Assembly (NCBI GenBank): GCA_020186115.1
Contig: WSYJ01000130.1
Location: 1-64,000, forward strand
Direction: 5' to 3'
From: Histomonas meleagridis
Lineage: Eukaryota; Parabasalia; Tritrichomonadida; Dientamoebidae
DNA: 64,000 nucleotides
Of the stretch, positions 20,562-30,905 are shown piece by piece. The notes beneath the pieces are model-generated. The model did no database searches. It saw nothing but the letters and a program-made list of their open reading frames with translations, and was not told where the DNA came from. The position numbers were made by a program, and so were the translations under genes. Position 1 is the stretch's first letter, and each line of letters opens with the position of its first letter.

Positions 20562-20975
20562 ATGGCAGAAGAGCAACACACCTATGCTATGATCAAGCCA
20601 GGATATGAAGAATACTGGGGTAAGGTTATCACACGCATTACCGAGGAAGGTCTTAAGATTGCCCAAATGAAGACAATGAAATTCGATGATGAATTCGCTG
20701 CTAAATTCTATGCTGAACATGTCGGCAAACCTTTCTATAAAGACCTTGCAGGCTACATGACATCCGGAACAATCGTTGCTATGGAACTTGTTGGTCCAAA
20801 TGCAATTGCCAAATGGCGTGAAATCATCGGCCCTACAAAGAAAGAAGTTGCTGTCGAACAAGCACCAAACTCACTTCGTGCCCTTTATGCTCGTAGCACC
20901 ACAGAAAACCTTTGTCATGGTTCTGATTCACCAGCATCTGCTGCTCGTGAACTTGAACTTGTATTCGGCAAGTAA
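20562..20975 (+). CDS. Nucleoside diphosphate kinase
   Basis: A 137-residue NDP kinase (family about 150). It transfers the gamma phosphate from ATP to other NDPs through a phospho-histidine. Visible landmarks: TYAMIKPG with Lys12, GPT (90-92), Arg106, and the active-site block NLCHGSDS with His119. The usual sequence between GPT and the active site (TIRGDFG...GRN) is replaced by SLRALYARSTTEN, so the loop is diverged although key residues align. Codon use is richer in GC than in neighbours, which suggests strong expression. Cytosolic; no leader. A poly-T stretch follows the stop (21000-21013). Confidence 0.93.
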   Translation: MAEEQHTYAMIKPGYEEYWGKVITRITEEGLKIAQMKTMKFDDEFAAKFYAEHVGKPFYKDLAGYMTSGTIVAMELVGPNAIAKWREIIGPTKKEVAVEQAPNSLRALYARSTTENLCHGSDSPASAARELELVFGK

Positions 20976-21263
20976 ATCACATTGCTGACTTTCTTTTTTT
21001 TTTTTTTTTTTTAGGGTCTATTTTGCTTTTTTTTGTGAATTCTAATAAATGCAAATTAAATTTTTTTTCTCAACCAAACATCAAGTTATTCTTTTCCTTC
21101 TTATAGATATGCTAAATCTCTTGTATTTTAAAGAGTTTAATGTAGGAACATAAGACAAGTGATGATAAAACCCAAAGACGTTATTTCAATCACACAAAAA
21201 CCTTCCAAAAACCGCAATAATTTTTATCAAAATTGACAGCAAATTACAACCACACTTTCCTCA

Positions 21264-21977
21264 ATGTCATCCCAGAGAGAGCTGAAATTCTTCATGGCCC
21301 GTGTTGCTGACCAAGCAGAACGCTATCAGGATGTTATCAAGTATATCAAAGAAATTGTTGACATGGGATGTGATTTAAATGCAGATGAAAGAAATCTTCT
21401 TTCTGTCGCTTATAAGGCTCTCACTGGATCATGCAGAAGTACCCTCCGTACTATTGGAGCATTTCTTGAAGATGACAGTGTTAAAAAGATTCCAGAAAGA
21501 GTTCAAAAACTAACAGAACTTAAAGAATCACTTATAAAAGAACTTGATCAATACTGCAATGAATTAATCGAGTTCACCGATAGCAAACTCTTGAAAGATT
21601 CCCAATCAGCAGTTGAAAAAGTATTTTATGAAAAATTGAAGGGCGATTATTACCGTTATTCTGTTGAATTCAAAGAAGGAGGTTGCGAAGAAAATTCCAA
21701 AAAGGCAAAGGAGTGCTATGAAAAGGCTCTTGATATTGCAAAGGAACAATTAATGAAAGCTAATCCAGCTTATCTTGGGTTGGCTCTCAACTACTCGGTT
21801 TTCTTATATGAAATCATCGGCAAGAAGCAAGAAGCTATTGATCTTGCAGACAATGCTTTCAAAGAAGCAGTTGATCTTCTTGATGAACTTGACGAAGATG
21901 AATATTCAGAAGCCACACTTATTCTCCAACTCCTTAAAGACAATGTTGCTTTATGGGGTGATGAACAAGGCCAGTAA
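21264..21977 (+). CDS. 14-3-3 protein
   Basis: A 237-residue 14-3-3 adaptor, binding phosphoserine/threonine peptides as a dimer. Family blocks: RNLLSVAYK (Lys49 equivalent), SCRSTLR (Arg56 and Arg60 kept, Arg55 replaced by Cys and Trp59 by Leu), DYYRYSVEF (the Arg-Tyr phosphate pair), NPAYLGLALNYSVFLYEI and TLILQLLKDNVALW. The normal acidic tail is nearly absent; the protein ends soon after ALWGDEQGQ. The start is the first ATG, preceded by CACACTTTCCTCA, an initiator-like stretch. Confidence 0.97.
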   Translation: MSSQRELKFFMARVADQAERYQDVIKYIKEIVDMGCDLNADERNLLSVAYKALTGSCRSTLRTIGAFLEDDSVKKIPERVQKLTELKESLIKELDQYCNELIEFTDSKLLKDSQSAVEKVFYEKLKGDYYRYSVEFKEGGCEENSKKAKECYEKALDIAKEQLMKANPAYLGLALNYSVFLYEIIGKKQEAIDLADNAFKEAVDLLDELDEDEYSEATLILQLLKDNVALWGDEQGQ

Positions 21978-22105
21978 ATAAGCAAAAGACCATTTTCAAT
22001 TTTTTTATTTTTTCTGTAGTTTATTTTTTTTCTTTTTCATATCACATTTCTAACTACGATGATTTTTCTTTTTATTTTATAGGTTAAAGGGGTACCCCAA
22101 TTCTA

Positions 22106-25100
22106 ATGAAGCGAAGAGAAAAAAATGAGAATCCAATTCCTAAGCTTTATATAAAATATTTTACTGGAAGAGAAAGTGATTCTTGGATAAATTCATCAGG
22201 TATGGATCCTCAATTTGTTCAAATTTGTCAAAAACTTTATGCTGAAAGAACTGTAATTGCTAAAACTAAAATACCTAGAAATGAAACAAGCAATGAAGAA
22301 TTTTTAATAGATGCGTTTAAATTAAACACTGAATTTGGAAGTGCACAACTTGATTTCATCAAATTCTTAATCGAAAACAAAAATTTTTTCCATAAGCAAG
22401 TTAAAGTTTCTAAGTTCATAGTTCCATATTTTGTTCGAATTTTTATGCAATATACTGTTAAATTTCGACTTTTCATTAATAACATTGATAATCTCGATGA
22501 AACGCATAAATTAGATGTAAACCTAAACTTAAACATCTTAAAGCTTTCTTTAGAGATTCTAAACCCAGATCTTTCTATTCTATTTAATGATTTTATTAGT
22601 CGTATTCCATATTCTAAATTTGACACAACAATTTTTGACCATCCAAAACTTCAAAATTTTAACATTCCAATTGGTGTCTTAATCTGTACCAAGTTTTGTA
22701 TCCATGAAGATCCAACAATTCGTAAGTCATTATTTCGGATGACCGTTTGTTACTTTGATTATTTAACAAAACACATTACAACGTTAAATCAAAATGAATA
22801 TAATTATATTATATCAGTTTTAGAAGAAATTTTAATCTCAGGGTATGGCTTATTACAAATCTTTCAGAATGATATGGTGTCACATTTCTTACATAATTGT
22901 TTAACAATTTTATTAAGCATTGAACAAATTCCATGTGACATCAAAATATTAAATTTATTATGTTCGAATATATTATTATCATTTGAGCGCTTAATTATAT
23001 GGGATAAAAACAAGAACTTTTATTCGATTTTTATTATGAATCAAATTTGTACTTCAGTTTTTTTATATCCATTATGGTGTATAAAGAAATTTTTCACATC
23101 TCAAACATATAAACATGAAATTGATAATATAAAAAGTCGATTTATTTCACTTGAAGAGGATAATGAATTTGATTATAATTTCATTGAAAGAGATCCATTT
23201 TTATATGATGAAAATCCATCATTAATTGATTTAACTTCTAACACACAAATTAATCAATATGTTTCTTCAAGTATTGGTTTATTTTGTAATTTATTAAATG
23301 TTATAAACAAAGAAGAGTTTAATGTACTAATGTTAAATTATGCATTAAGTTTATTAAATGATGAAAATAAAACTAAAGAAGAAATTATACAAATTATTTA
23401 TATAACAGGATTAGCTTTTTCTATTGCAGATGTAACAATTACTGATTCATTGGATTTCACTCCTTTTTTCCATCCAACAATTTTAATAATTGATGAAAAT
23501 GGTGAAGAACTTGAATTACAATATTTAGCACGAGCTGAATTATATTTTTTAATAATGAAATTATTTAAGTTAAATAATTTTAATGTAAAAAATTTGTTTG
23601 AGAAATTGGCATCGATTTTTAATGATGTAATAATTTGTGATGAAATTATTTCTGTTTTAATTATGTTATTAAAAGAAAATCGCAAAAAATTCATCGAATG
23701 TTTTCCAATGAATTCATTTATAAAGAAATTCACTTATTATAGTAATTTAATATATGGGAATTCTACAGCACAAAAACGATTTTATTATTTCATTTCTCAA
23801 TTATTAGAAGACACAGAAATAATTGATCAATTTTATGGTGATTTAATATTTGTTGATGATTTATTTCATAAGTTATTTGATTCTGAAATGAATGCACATA
23901 CATTAAATTTATTATTAAATACAATAAGTTATATACGTTCATTAAAAACTTCACATTTATTAATATCATTATTAATTAAAACATTATCAAATTTTAAAAG
24001 TGGAAATCCTAAATGGATAAAAGTTACTAAACAATTACAATTAATATTTGATGAAATTATTGATAACAAAAATGTTGATATTAATAATCTTTTATTAAAT
24101 TCAAATCATATTGATAAATTACTCGAAATATTAAAAGATCCACAAAAAGAAGATATAGTTTTTAGTGTAATTCATATGATAGGTACAATATCGACATTTC
24201 CAGAGATCCAAAAGAAATTAATTTCCATAAACTTTTATCAAACTAATTTCGAAAGTTATGAGAACATTAAAATTACACCTGATTTAATACGTTCAATTAC
24301 ATATTTAATATTTAATCGAGAGATATTAATTAATTATGATGATTTACCGAGTGCTCATCATTTAATCACTAATTGTGAAGGAATTTGTGCTGCACATTAT
24401 ATTACACGGAAAGATAAATTCCATAAAATCTTATATAAATATTTAACAAATAGTATAAAAGAATTATTTGAGAATCAATTGAGTATATATCATTCACAAT
24501 TTTATCATTTTGCTTATCAATATATTATCGGAAATAATTTATCATCAATTACATCATCATTTATTAGTATCTTAAGTCCAATGTTACAATGGAATTTTCC
24601 TTCATTTATATTTGATGAGTTATTAGAAAGTCAATCGAATGAACAAGTACAAATGATATTAACTAATGTTGTAACACGAGAATCATATGAATTCCCTAAA
24701 GCTTTTATCTTTTTAAGTAAAGAAAATTCAGGTATTACAGTCACTGGTATTTCCACTACATTATTAAATAATCGTTATACAATAACAATATCATTTTGTA
24801 TTGATTCATTTGTACATTCACAACAATGTTTATTTGAATTTTATTCTGATAATAATCATCGATTTATTTTAAAGGTTAATAATGGGATATTACAAATCAT
24901 TATAAATAATCAAATAATTACTGAATCTAAAGAAAAAATATTACCACAAAAATGGTATTATTTAGCATTATCAGTAGCTAATAAAAGATTAATATTAGCT
25001 ATTGGTGGTGTTAAATATTTAGAAGCTAATATATCATTAGAGTTTCCTAAAGATCAACCGATCAATACTATATTTGGTAGTAACTTAAATGGAATGATTT

Positions 25101-26947
25101 GTTCTATATATATCTTTAGACATAATATATTAGGACAAGATTTATTAGCTATATCTTGTATCGAAGCACGATTAACATTATCAATGAATTTTGGTGATGA
25201 AGCACAACTTGAATTTAAGATGATTCCTTTAGAACATAATGATCAATATTTAACTAATATGGCTACGCAATCAACTAATAATAATGTAATACATGTAAAA
25301 GGTTATATCTGTTCAAGTGCTATTAATGTATTCCAAACTTTAGTCGAACAAAGTGGTTTACTTAAATTAATAGAACATGTCAAAAACCCAAATTCATTTA
25401 TATTTGTATTTGATTTATTTAAGAAGATTATAAAAATTCAACCGAAATTCGAGAAGAAGATTTTCACGACAAATTCGATGAATTTTTATGTTAATACGAT
25501 GAGAAATATTGATCCTAAAGCTTATGATAAAAGTATTATTGAACCAATGTTAGAATTATTTAATATATTACAAGGCGAACAATATAAATCAGTTTTCTTA
25601 ATTGATTTCATATTAAAATTAAGTTTTTGGCGTAAAGTAAATTATGAATTATATCAATGTTTAATTAATAATTATGGATATAATATTATTACTTCAGGTA
25701 TTCAATATGTAACAGAATCATTAACTAAAGAAATATTAGGATTAATACCAAATGAAATTAAAAGTAATCGAAATATTTTATGGACATTATTTAGAATTTC
25801 ATTTACTCAAACATCAAATGAGAATTTAATTAATGATTTAATTAATTTCATTAAAGTAAATAATGATGAATTAATTATCGAGTTAGGTTTTACTTTGTTT
25901 TGTCAACCAGAAGCTGATATTATTATCGAATTACTTGGGAAACATTTAAATGAATTATTTTATATATTCTTTGTGAAAACAAATGAACCAAAAAATTTCG
26001 ACTTTTGTAAAAATGATTTTACTTGTATCATATTTAAACATGTAAAAAGTAAATTCATTTCATTAGCTGATAATTATATATTCCATTTAACAATATTACT
26101 TTTATGTACACAATTCTTTGACGACGAATTTTTAATCGAATTTTTATATGACCTTAAATCAAAGTCGAATATTTTAATTAATAATCGATTTTGTTTGCCT
26201 TGGTGTATCTTCTTAATATTTAAGTATCCAAATAATGTTATAATATATGATTTTTTAGTTTATATTTTTTCTTCAAATTTAAATTGGTTTAATAAGTTTT
26301 TGTGGTTTTTTAAATTCGCTTCATATAAATTCGGAGTTAATCCTTCGAAATTTATTCGAAAATTCTTTAACTCTGTATATGAAACTATTTCCGATGAAAT
26401 TAATACTTATAAATTCTTCCAGATTTTGTTCGATAATATTTTCGTTTGTGTGAATGATATTCCTGAAAATCTTGTCGAAAATGTACATTTAATAACTTTC
26501 CAAGAATTAATGGATGCATTTAAACATACGAAAATGTTTTCGTTTGGTATATCAACTGATGTTGTTAATGAGTTTTATGATATCTCATTAAAAGTAATGA
26601 AATTAATATTAAAAACATCAAATATCGAATCGGAAAGTTCTTTAATTATTTATTTCGTATTAAACTTAATATTATATAACCCATATAATATGAAAATACC
26701 AATTTCTGTACTGCAACACATAAGTTTTAATGAGTCGTACATGAGATTTATTGAGGAATTCTTAAACAAAAAACAAATGTCTAAAAGTTTTTTGTTGTTT
26801 TTCCCACAAATTAGATCAAATAAACCTGTGGAATATAAATATGAAATACAAGAAATCTTAAAGAAATCAATTGCTTCGGTAGAAAATTTGTATAAATCAT
26901 TTCAAGATATGTTGGAAATTAATTCAAATACAGATTTTAAGTGTTAA
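22106..26947 (+). CDS. Neurobeachin/LRBA-type large protein lacking PH-BEACH-WD40
   Basis: A 1613-residue protein. The first 870 residues are helical, armadillo-like repeats rich in Leu, Ile and Asn. A concanavalin/LamG-like beta domain follows (about 875-1015), recognisable by ISFCIDSFVHSQQCLFEFY, the WYYLALSV block and IFGSNLNGMICSIYIF. After it comes a helical region resembling the DUF4704 part of BEACH proteins (INVFQTLVEQSGLLKLI, about 1065 onward). BEACH family members then carry PH, BEACH and WD40 domains; here the protein stops, and the next gene starts 59 bases later. So it is a BEACH-less relative, probably a scaffold in vesicle traffic. Length and low complexity limit the certainty. 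Confidence 0.6.
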   Translation: MKRREKNENPIPKLYIKYFTGRESDSWINSSGMDPQFVQICQKLYAERTVIAKTKIPRNETSNEEFLIDAFKLNTEFGSAQLDFIKFLIENKNFFHKQVKVSKFIVPYFVRIFMQYTVKFRLFINNIDNLDETHKLDVNLNLNILKLSLEILNPDLSILFNDFISRIPYSKFDTTIFDHPKLQNFNIPIGVLICTKFCIHEDPTIRKSLFRMTVCYFDYLTKHITTLNQNEYNYIISVLEEILISGYGLLQIFQNDMVSHFLHNCLTILLSIEQIPCDIKILNLLCSNILLSFERLIIWDKNKNFYSIFIMNQICTSVFLYPLWCIKKFFTSQTYKHEIDNIKSRFISLEEDNEFDYNFIERDPFLYDENPSLIDLTSNTQINQYVSSSIGLFCNLLNVINKEEFNVLMLNYALSLLNDENKTKEEIIQIIYITGLAFSIADVTITDSLDFTPFFHPTILIIDENGEELELQYLARAELYFLIMKLFKLNNFNVKNLFEKLASIFNDVIICDEIISVLIMLLKENRKKFIECFPMNSFIKKFTYYSNLIYGNSTAQKRFYYFISQLLEDTEIIDQFYGDLIFVDDLFHKLFDSEMNAHTLNLLLNTISYIRSLKTSHLLISLLIKTLSNFKSGNPKWIKVTKQLQLIFDEIIDNKNVDINNLLLNSNHIDKLLEILKDPQKEDIVFSVIHMIGTISTFPEIQKKLISINFYQTNFESYENIKITPDLIRSITYLIFNREILINYDDLPSAHHLITNCEGICAAHYITRKDKFHKILYKYLTNSIKELFENQLSIYHSQFYHFAYQYIIGNNLSSITSSFISILSPMLQWNFPSFIFDELLESQSNEQVQMILTNVVTRESYEFPKAFIFLSKENSGITVTGISTTLLNNRYTITISFCIDSFVHSQQCLFEFYSDNNHRFILKVNNGILQIIINNQIITESKEKILPQKWYYLALSVANKRLILAIGGVKYLEANISLEFPKDQPINTIFGSNLNGMICSIYIFRHNILGQDLLAISCIEARLTLSMNFGDEAQLEFKMIPLEHNDQYLTNMATQSTNNNVIHVKGYICSSAINVFQTLVEQSGLLKLIEHVKNPNSFIFVFDLFKKIIKIQPKFEKKIFTTNSMNFYVNTMRNIDPKAYDKSIIEPMLELFNILQGEQYKSVFLIDFILKLSFWRKVNYELYQCLINNYGYNIITSGIQYVTESLTKEILGLIPNEIKSNRNILWTLFRISFTQTSNENLINDLINFIKVNNDELIIELGFTLFCQPEADIIIELLGKHLNELFYIFFVKTNEPKNFDFCKNDFTCIIFKHVKSKFISLADNYIFHLTILLLCTQFFDDEFLIEFLYDLKSKSNILINNRFCLPWCIFLIFKYPNNVIIYDFLVYIFSSNLNWFNKFLWFFKFASYKFGVNPSKFIRKFFNSVYETISDEINTYKFFQILFDNIFVCVNDIPENLVENVHLITFQELMDAFKHTKMFSFGISTDVVNEFYDISLKVMKLILKTSNIESESSLIIYFVLNLILYNPYNMKIPISVLQHISFNESYMRFIEEFLNKKQMSKSFLLFFPQIRSNKPVEYKYEIQEILKKSIASVENLYKSFQDMLEINSNTDFKC

Positions 26948-27005
26948 ATAAACGAGTTTATAGTGAAAATAATTTTGAATTGAAATTTTTGGCATTTTTT
27001 ACAAA

Positions 27006-28172
27006 ATGAAAAGGAGTAAAAAGAAAGTAATAGCTATTGACTTAGGATCAAAATATTGCTGCGTCGGAATTACGCGAAATGGTGAGATAGAGGTCATTAA
27101 TGACTATTCAGGTAGTCCAACTATTTCAGCTATGGTCTCATTTTCAAATGAAAATGAAATACTTATTGGTGTATGCGCTGAAGATTTCTTACTACTCAAC
27201 CCAGAGTCAACTGTATACGATTTTCAAATTATGATTGGGCGTAAGTTTGATGATCCTGTAATTCAAGATCATATTAACAAATGGCCATTTAAAGTTATTC
27301 GTAGTGCCGAAAATACTCCTTTGATTGAAATCGAGCTTGATCATAAAAAAAAGTTTTACTCTCCAATTGATATTTCGTCATTCCTTATAAAGTATTTAAA
27401 AGTGCTTGTTGAAGAATATTTAGCGGATACTGTAATGGGTGCTGTCATAACTGTTCCTTTTTCTTTTAATTCTATTCAACGTGAATCCATTAAAGAAGCA
27501 GCAAAAATAGCTGGTCTTGATTTTGTAAGTATTATAGATGAACCAATAGCAGCTGCAATTGCATATTATCCCATAGATACTTTAGAAAACAAAAAAAATG
27601 TTCTATTATTTGATTTTGGTAATACACTCAAAGTTTCAATTCTTAAAGTTAAACAAAATAAAATCAAAATTTGCGCTGCTGTTGAAGATGTTAGTATTGG
27701 TTGTCAATCCTTAACTGATAACATCGTGGAATACTTATTAGATTGTATCCAGGATAGATTCGGATTGGACATTCGTAATAACAGGCGTTCAATGTGTATA
27801 CTAGAGAGACAATCATCTAAACTAAAAGTTATTCTGTCAAAACTTAAAAAAGCGATGATATCTATTCCAGCATTATATAACGACACCAATTTTTTACAGA
27901 GGATTGATCGGATAAAATTCGAAAATATTAATTCTAAAATTTTCCTAAATATATTAAGACCAATCAAAGATGTTCTCAAGAAAGCCGATATGATAAAAGC
28001 AGATATTGACGATGTAATACTTGCAGGAGGTTCATCGAATATTCCAATTGTAAAAGAAATATTACAAGGTTTCTTTGGCGAAAAGATTTTTTGCAATGTT
28101 AATCCTGAGTCGGTATTTGTTACAGGTGCAGCAAAATATGCAAACAACATGAGTAAAAGCCAAAACAACTAA
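27006..28172 (+). CDS. Hsp70-like ATPase-domain-only protein, probably inactive
   Basis: A 388-residue protein covering only the Hsp70 nucleotide-binding domain; the peptide-binding domain and the EEVD tail are missing. Signatures: IDLGSKYCCVG (11-21), AVITVPFSFN (146-155), IIDEPIAAAIAYY (176-188) and VILAGGSSNIPIV (about 336-348). The second phosphate motif, normally FDLGGGTFDVS, is FDFGNTLKVS, and the catalytic Lys of the DAKRLIGR block is Gln74 (DFQIMIGR). ATP hydrolysis is therefore unlikely. It may act as a nucleotide-exchange or regulatory partner, like other truncated Hsp70s, but that is a guess. It follows the BEACH-less gene by 59 bases. Confidence 0.85.
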   Translation: MKRSKKKVIAIDLGSKYCCVGITRNGEIEVINDYSGSPTISAMVSFSNENEILIGVCAEDFLLLNPESTVYDFQIMIGRKFDDPVIQDHINKWPFKVIRSAENTPLIEIELDHKKKFYSPIDISSFLIKYLKVLVEEYLADTVMGAVITVPFSFNSIQRESIKEAAKIAGLDFVSIIDEPIAAAIAYYPIDTLENKKNVLLFDFGNTLKVSILKVKQNKIKICAAVEDVSIGCQSLTDNIVEYLLDCIQDRFGLDIRNNRRSMCILERQSSKLKVILSKLKKAMISIPALYNDTNFLQRIDRIKFENINSKIFLNILRPIKDVLKKADMIKADIDDVILAGGSSNIPIVKEILQGFFGEKIFCNVNPESVFVTGAAKYANNMSKSQNN

Positions 28173-28374
28173 AACAAATTTTGTAAATTCACATATTGAA
28201 CATTATCTCATTTGGATCATCTGTGCTAAAGTATCGTCAAAAGTGACTAGTGTAAATTTCATAATTCATTATCGGTTTCTCGATGCCACTTTTTGAGAGA
28301 TTTATCCACTTTTTAAATCGGGATCTGTTCCATTCCGCCACTTTTTTAGAAATTTCATATAGCATTTCTCTCCA

Positions 28375-29355
28375 ATGTTTGCAGAGAAGTATGGGATAAA
28401 AAATTTAGATGAGTTTAATAAAAAAAAGCTAGAATCCGATTCTCTTGTAAAATTTACAAACTGGAATGGAATTCTCCTAAATTTAAGTTATATACAACCT
28501 AATTTTGCATTGATGTGCCAACCTTCTGCTAAAGATATAATCAAGCGAAATGACATTTGGATTATACATGACTTTATTGAAGAGAAACATGGTACACATT
28601 ATCATATAATTAATGTTCATGAAGACAATTATGATAAATCAATATTCCACAATAAAGTTACATTTCTTCCATTTCCCGATCATTGTTCACCACGCATATC
28701 ATATTTTGAAACTGTAAGTCAAGCAATTGCCAATGTTTTAAAATCAGATCCACAATGCACAATTTTTATACACTGTAAAGCAGGTCGTGGTAGATCTGGA
28801 ACTGTTTATTGCGCTTATCAAATCCATACGGGTTCACTTACAGCCCAAGAATCCATACGAAAAGTTGATTCGTCTCGATCACCAAAGAATATGTGCATTA
28901 CGATTCCATCACAAATTCGATTTTTACATTATTATGAACACCAATGCATTAATGGGTCTCCAACCCATCATTTAATCCGACCAATGAAAATTATATTTTC
29001 ACCTGGAATTGGCCGCGAGATAAATTTCTCACTAATCGAAGGTATTCCATATATTGATAAAAGTATATACACAAAACTTTTCGATGGTAATTCTTTAGAC
29101 CTTAGTAATGAAGAAATTACCATCAAAGGGGAATTCGTTATTGAACTTTTCGATGAAAAATCTGAAGACGCATGTGTAAGATGTCAATTGCATACTGACT
29201 TTTTACTGTGCGGGTTACATAAGCTAAGAAAAGAAGATGAATTAGACGTTGTGCACTTGGATAAGAACGAATTGGATGGGCCGCATCATCGATCGAAAGG
29301 AAAGAACTTTCCTGATGGATTCTCAATGGATTTATTTTATAAAATAATTGAATAA
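28375..29355 (+). CDS. PTEN-like phosphoinositide phosphatase
   Basis: A 326-residue protein with a PTEN-type phosphatase domain (about 20-175) and a C2 domain (about 185-325). The active loop is HCKAGRGRSG (133-142; Cys134, Arg140), and the general acid lies in PFPDH (Asp102). PTEN itself has HCKAGKGRTG: one phosphate-contacting Lys is replaced by Arg, and Thr by Ser. It should remove the 3-phosphate from PI(3,4,5)P3 at the membrane. The C2 part ends in a basic, loop-rich segment as in PTEN; no PDZ tail is seen. The start is the first ATG, just after a TTTCTCTCC stretch. Confidence 0.9.
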   Translation: MFAEKYGIKNLDEFNKKKLESDSLVKFTNWNGILLNLSYIQPNFALMCQPSAKDIIKRNDIWIIHDFIEEKHGTHYHIINVHEDNYDKSIFHNKVTFLPFPDHCSPRISYFETVSQAIANVLKSDPQCTIFIHCKAGRGRSGTVYCAYQIHTGSLTAQESIRKVDSSRSPKNMCITIPSQIRFLHYYEHQCINGSPTHHLIRPMKIIFSPGIGREINFSLIEGIPYIDKSIYTKLFDGNSLDLSNEEITIKGEFVIELFDEKSEDACVRCQLHTDFLLCGLHKLRKEDELDVVHLDKNELDGPHHRSKGKNFPDGFSMDLFYKIIE

Positions 29356-30077
29356 ACGAGAAATAGAGTTCGAATATAAATATTTATTGCAATAAAATAA
29401 AATTGGTATGAAATTATTATAGACGCAGTGAAAAACTGTATAATTTTGGAAATATTGTTAGTGCCTTCATTATATATATAGTGAAAAACTGTTTACCTCG
29501 ATAAGAAAGTCATTCAGAGAAGCTCTATTCATCCTAGAAAAAAGCATATAAATACATACCAAGTTTAAAGAATAAATATGATATAATATCAATGTATGTC
29601 AATCACAATGCCTTTTTAAAAAATTTATCTTTTTTGACAACTTCTAATTTGATGCAATTGTAAAAGTTAAAATCTTCTGCATATTAGGCAGAAAATACCT
29701 TCTAGAAGGATCATTACACGTTTTTTTAGAGCAATTCTTCTTGGTTGTACGAAAGTAGACAGTTTTTCATGGTGCCTTTATATATTTCCATTGATTTTTA
29801 GGGATTTTAAGATTTTTAAAAATTTATGAAACAATTAATATATAATTTAATGCAGAACTTAATCAAGATTATTAACTTCTTATAAGAAGAATGAAGTAAT
29901 TCAAACCAAAAATCCTCATTCAAGAAACAACTCAATATGTTTTTGGTTCTTCATTATTTAAATTAAACAATTTCACAAGAAAAAAATATCTTAAAAGATT
30001 TCAACAACTTTCTCATTTTATAAAGCGCTTCATATATAATTTTCTTTTATTTATTATAAGATATATTTTACTTTTAT
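29356..30077. other. Spacer between convergent PTEN-like and OTU genes
   Basis: AT-rich convergent spacer. GTGAAAAACTGT is repeated at 29429-29440 and 29480-29491. No gene. Confidence 0.5.
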
Positions 30078-30905
30078 TTATTCATTCACCACTGCATTAT
30101 AGTGTCCGCCCGATGAAGTAAAATGCGCTAGAAACATGAGCTGTATAGCGTTCGCTTGGTTTCCGTGCTTTATCGGTTCCTTCCCTACCATATGCACCAC
30201 AATTGCGTAATCGAGTGCATTGGAGAGCGCAGTGACTTCGAGTTCGCCACCCCATTCGGCTGTGTTTTCGACTTTATTGCAATAAACTTCAAATTCTTCG
30301 GACGTTTCGCAGCCAGCAAAGGACTGATACTCATTGGGATGCGCACGGAGTTCGTCAGCGGCCTTTTTTCGGAGAATTTTGAATGATAAAGAATCAGAAT
30401 ATTCATGGAGACCACATTGGGAAAGACAATAAGCAACTGAACGGTATAAACAATTGCCATCTCCAATAACGGGATGCATTTTAAGATGGAGTTTGGAAAG
30501 TTGTAATTCGGCTTGTTCATATTCTGCTTGACTTTGCGTTTTGGTGGAGTTGACGGCATTGGCTATTTCGCTTTGAAGAGCTAATCGCTGTTGGGCTTTT
30601 TGGAGTCGCTTTTGGCGTTTCTTATCTTTGTTGGGCTTTGCTGCTGGTTTGGGTTTAGGGGGTGGAGGGGCTGGCTTTGCTTGCTCGTTGTTAGATTGTG
30701 TAATTTGTTCTGCAATGGCATATATCGGATCATCAGCCTCTTCTTGTTGCTTTTCAAACAATTCACGTCTCATTTTTTCTGCTTGTTGATTTAGCCTTTT
30801 TCGTTCATTTTTTGTTTTTGCACCTTCGAGCATTTGTGCTATCTGCTTTTCAAGGGCATCTTTTTCTTCTTGATGGCGTCTCGCTACTTCTTCGAAATCA
30901 GCCAA
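30078..30905 (-). CDS. OTU-domain deubiquitinase, OTUD6-like
   Basis: About 275 residues. The N-terminal half is a charged coiled coil (RRHQEEKDALEKQ...) with a Pro/Lys-rich linker (PAPPPPKPKPAAKP), as in OTUD6; the C-terminal half is an OTU cysteine protease: IGDGNCLYRSVAY (Asp149, Cys152) and GGHYNAVVNE (His268). It should cleave ubiquitin chains, and OTUD6 proteins act on ribosome-linked ubiquitin. Odd: no ATG precedes the family-conserved N-terminus. The frame reads TTG GCT GAT TTC at its apparent beginning, and the only upstream in-frame codons, back to a TAA, contain no ATG. The first in-frame ATG is residue 25, inside the conserved coiled coil. A base error or a non-ATG start is possible. 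Confidence 0.85.
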   Translation of the reverse strand: MADFEEVARRHQEEKDALEKQIAQMLEGAKTKNERKRLNQQAEKMRRELFEKQQEEADDPIYAIAEQITQSNNEQAKPAPPPPKPKPAAKPNKDKKRQKRLQKAQQRLALQSEIANAVNSTKTQSQAEYEQAELQLSKLHLKMHPVIGDGNCLYRSVAYCLSQCGLHEYSDSLSFKILRKKAADELRAHPNEYQSFAGCETSEEFEVYCNKVENTAEWGGELEVTALSNALDYAIVVHMVGKEPIKHGNQANAIQLMFLAHFTSSGGHYNAVVNE

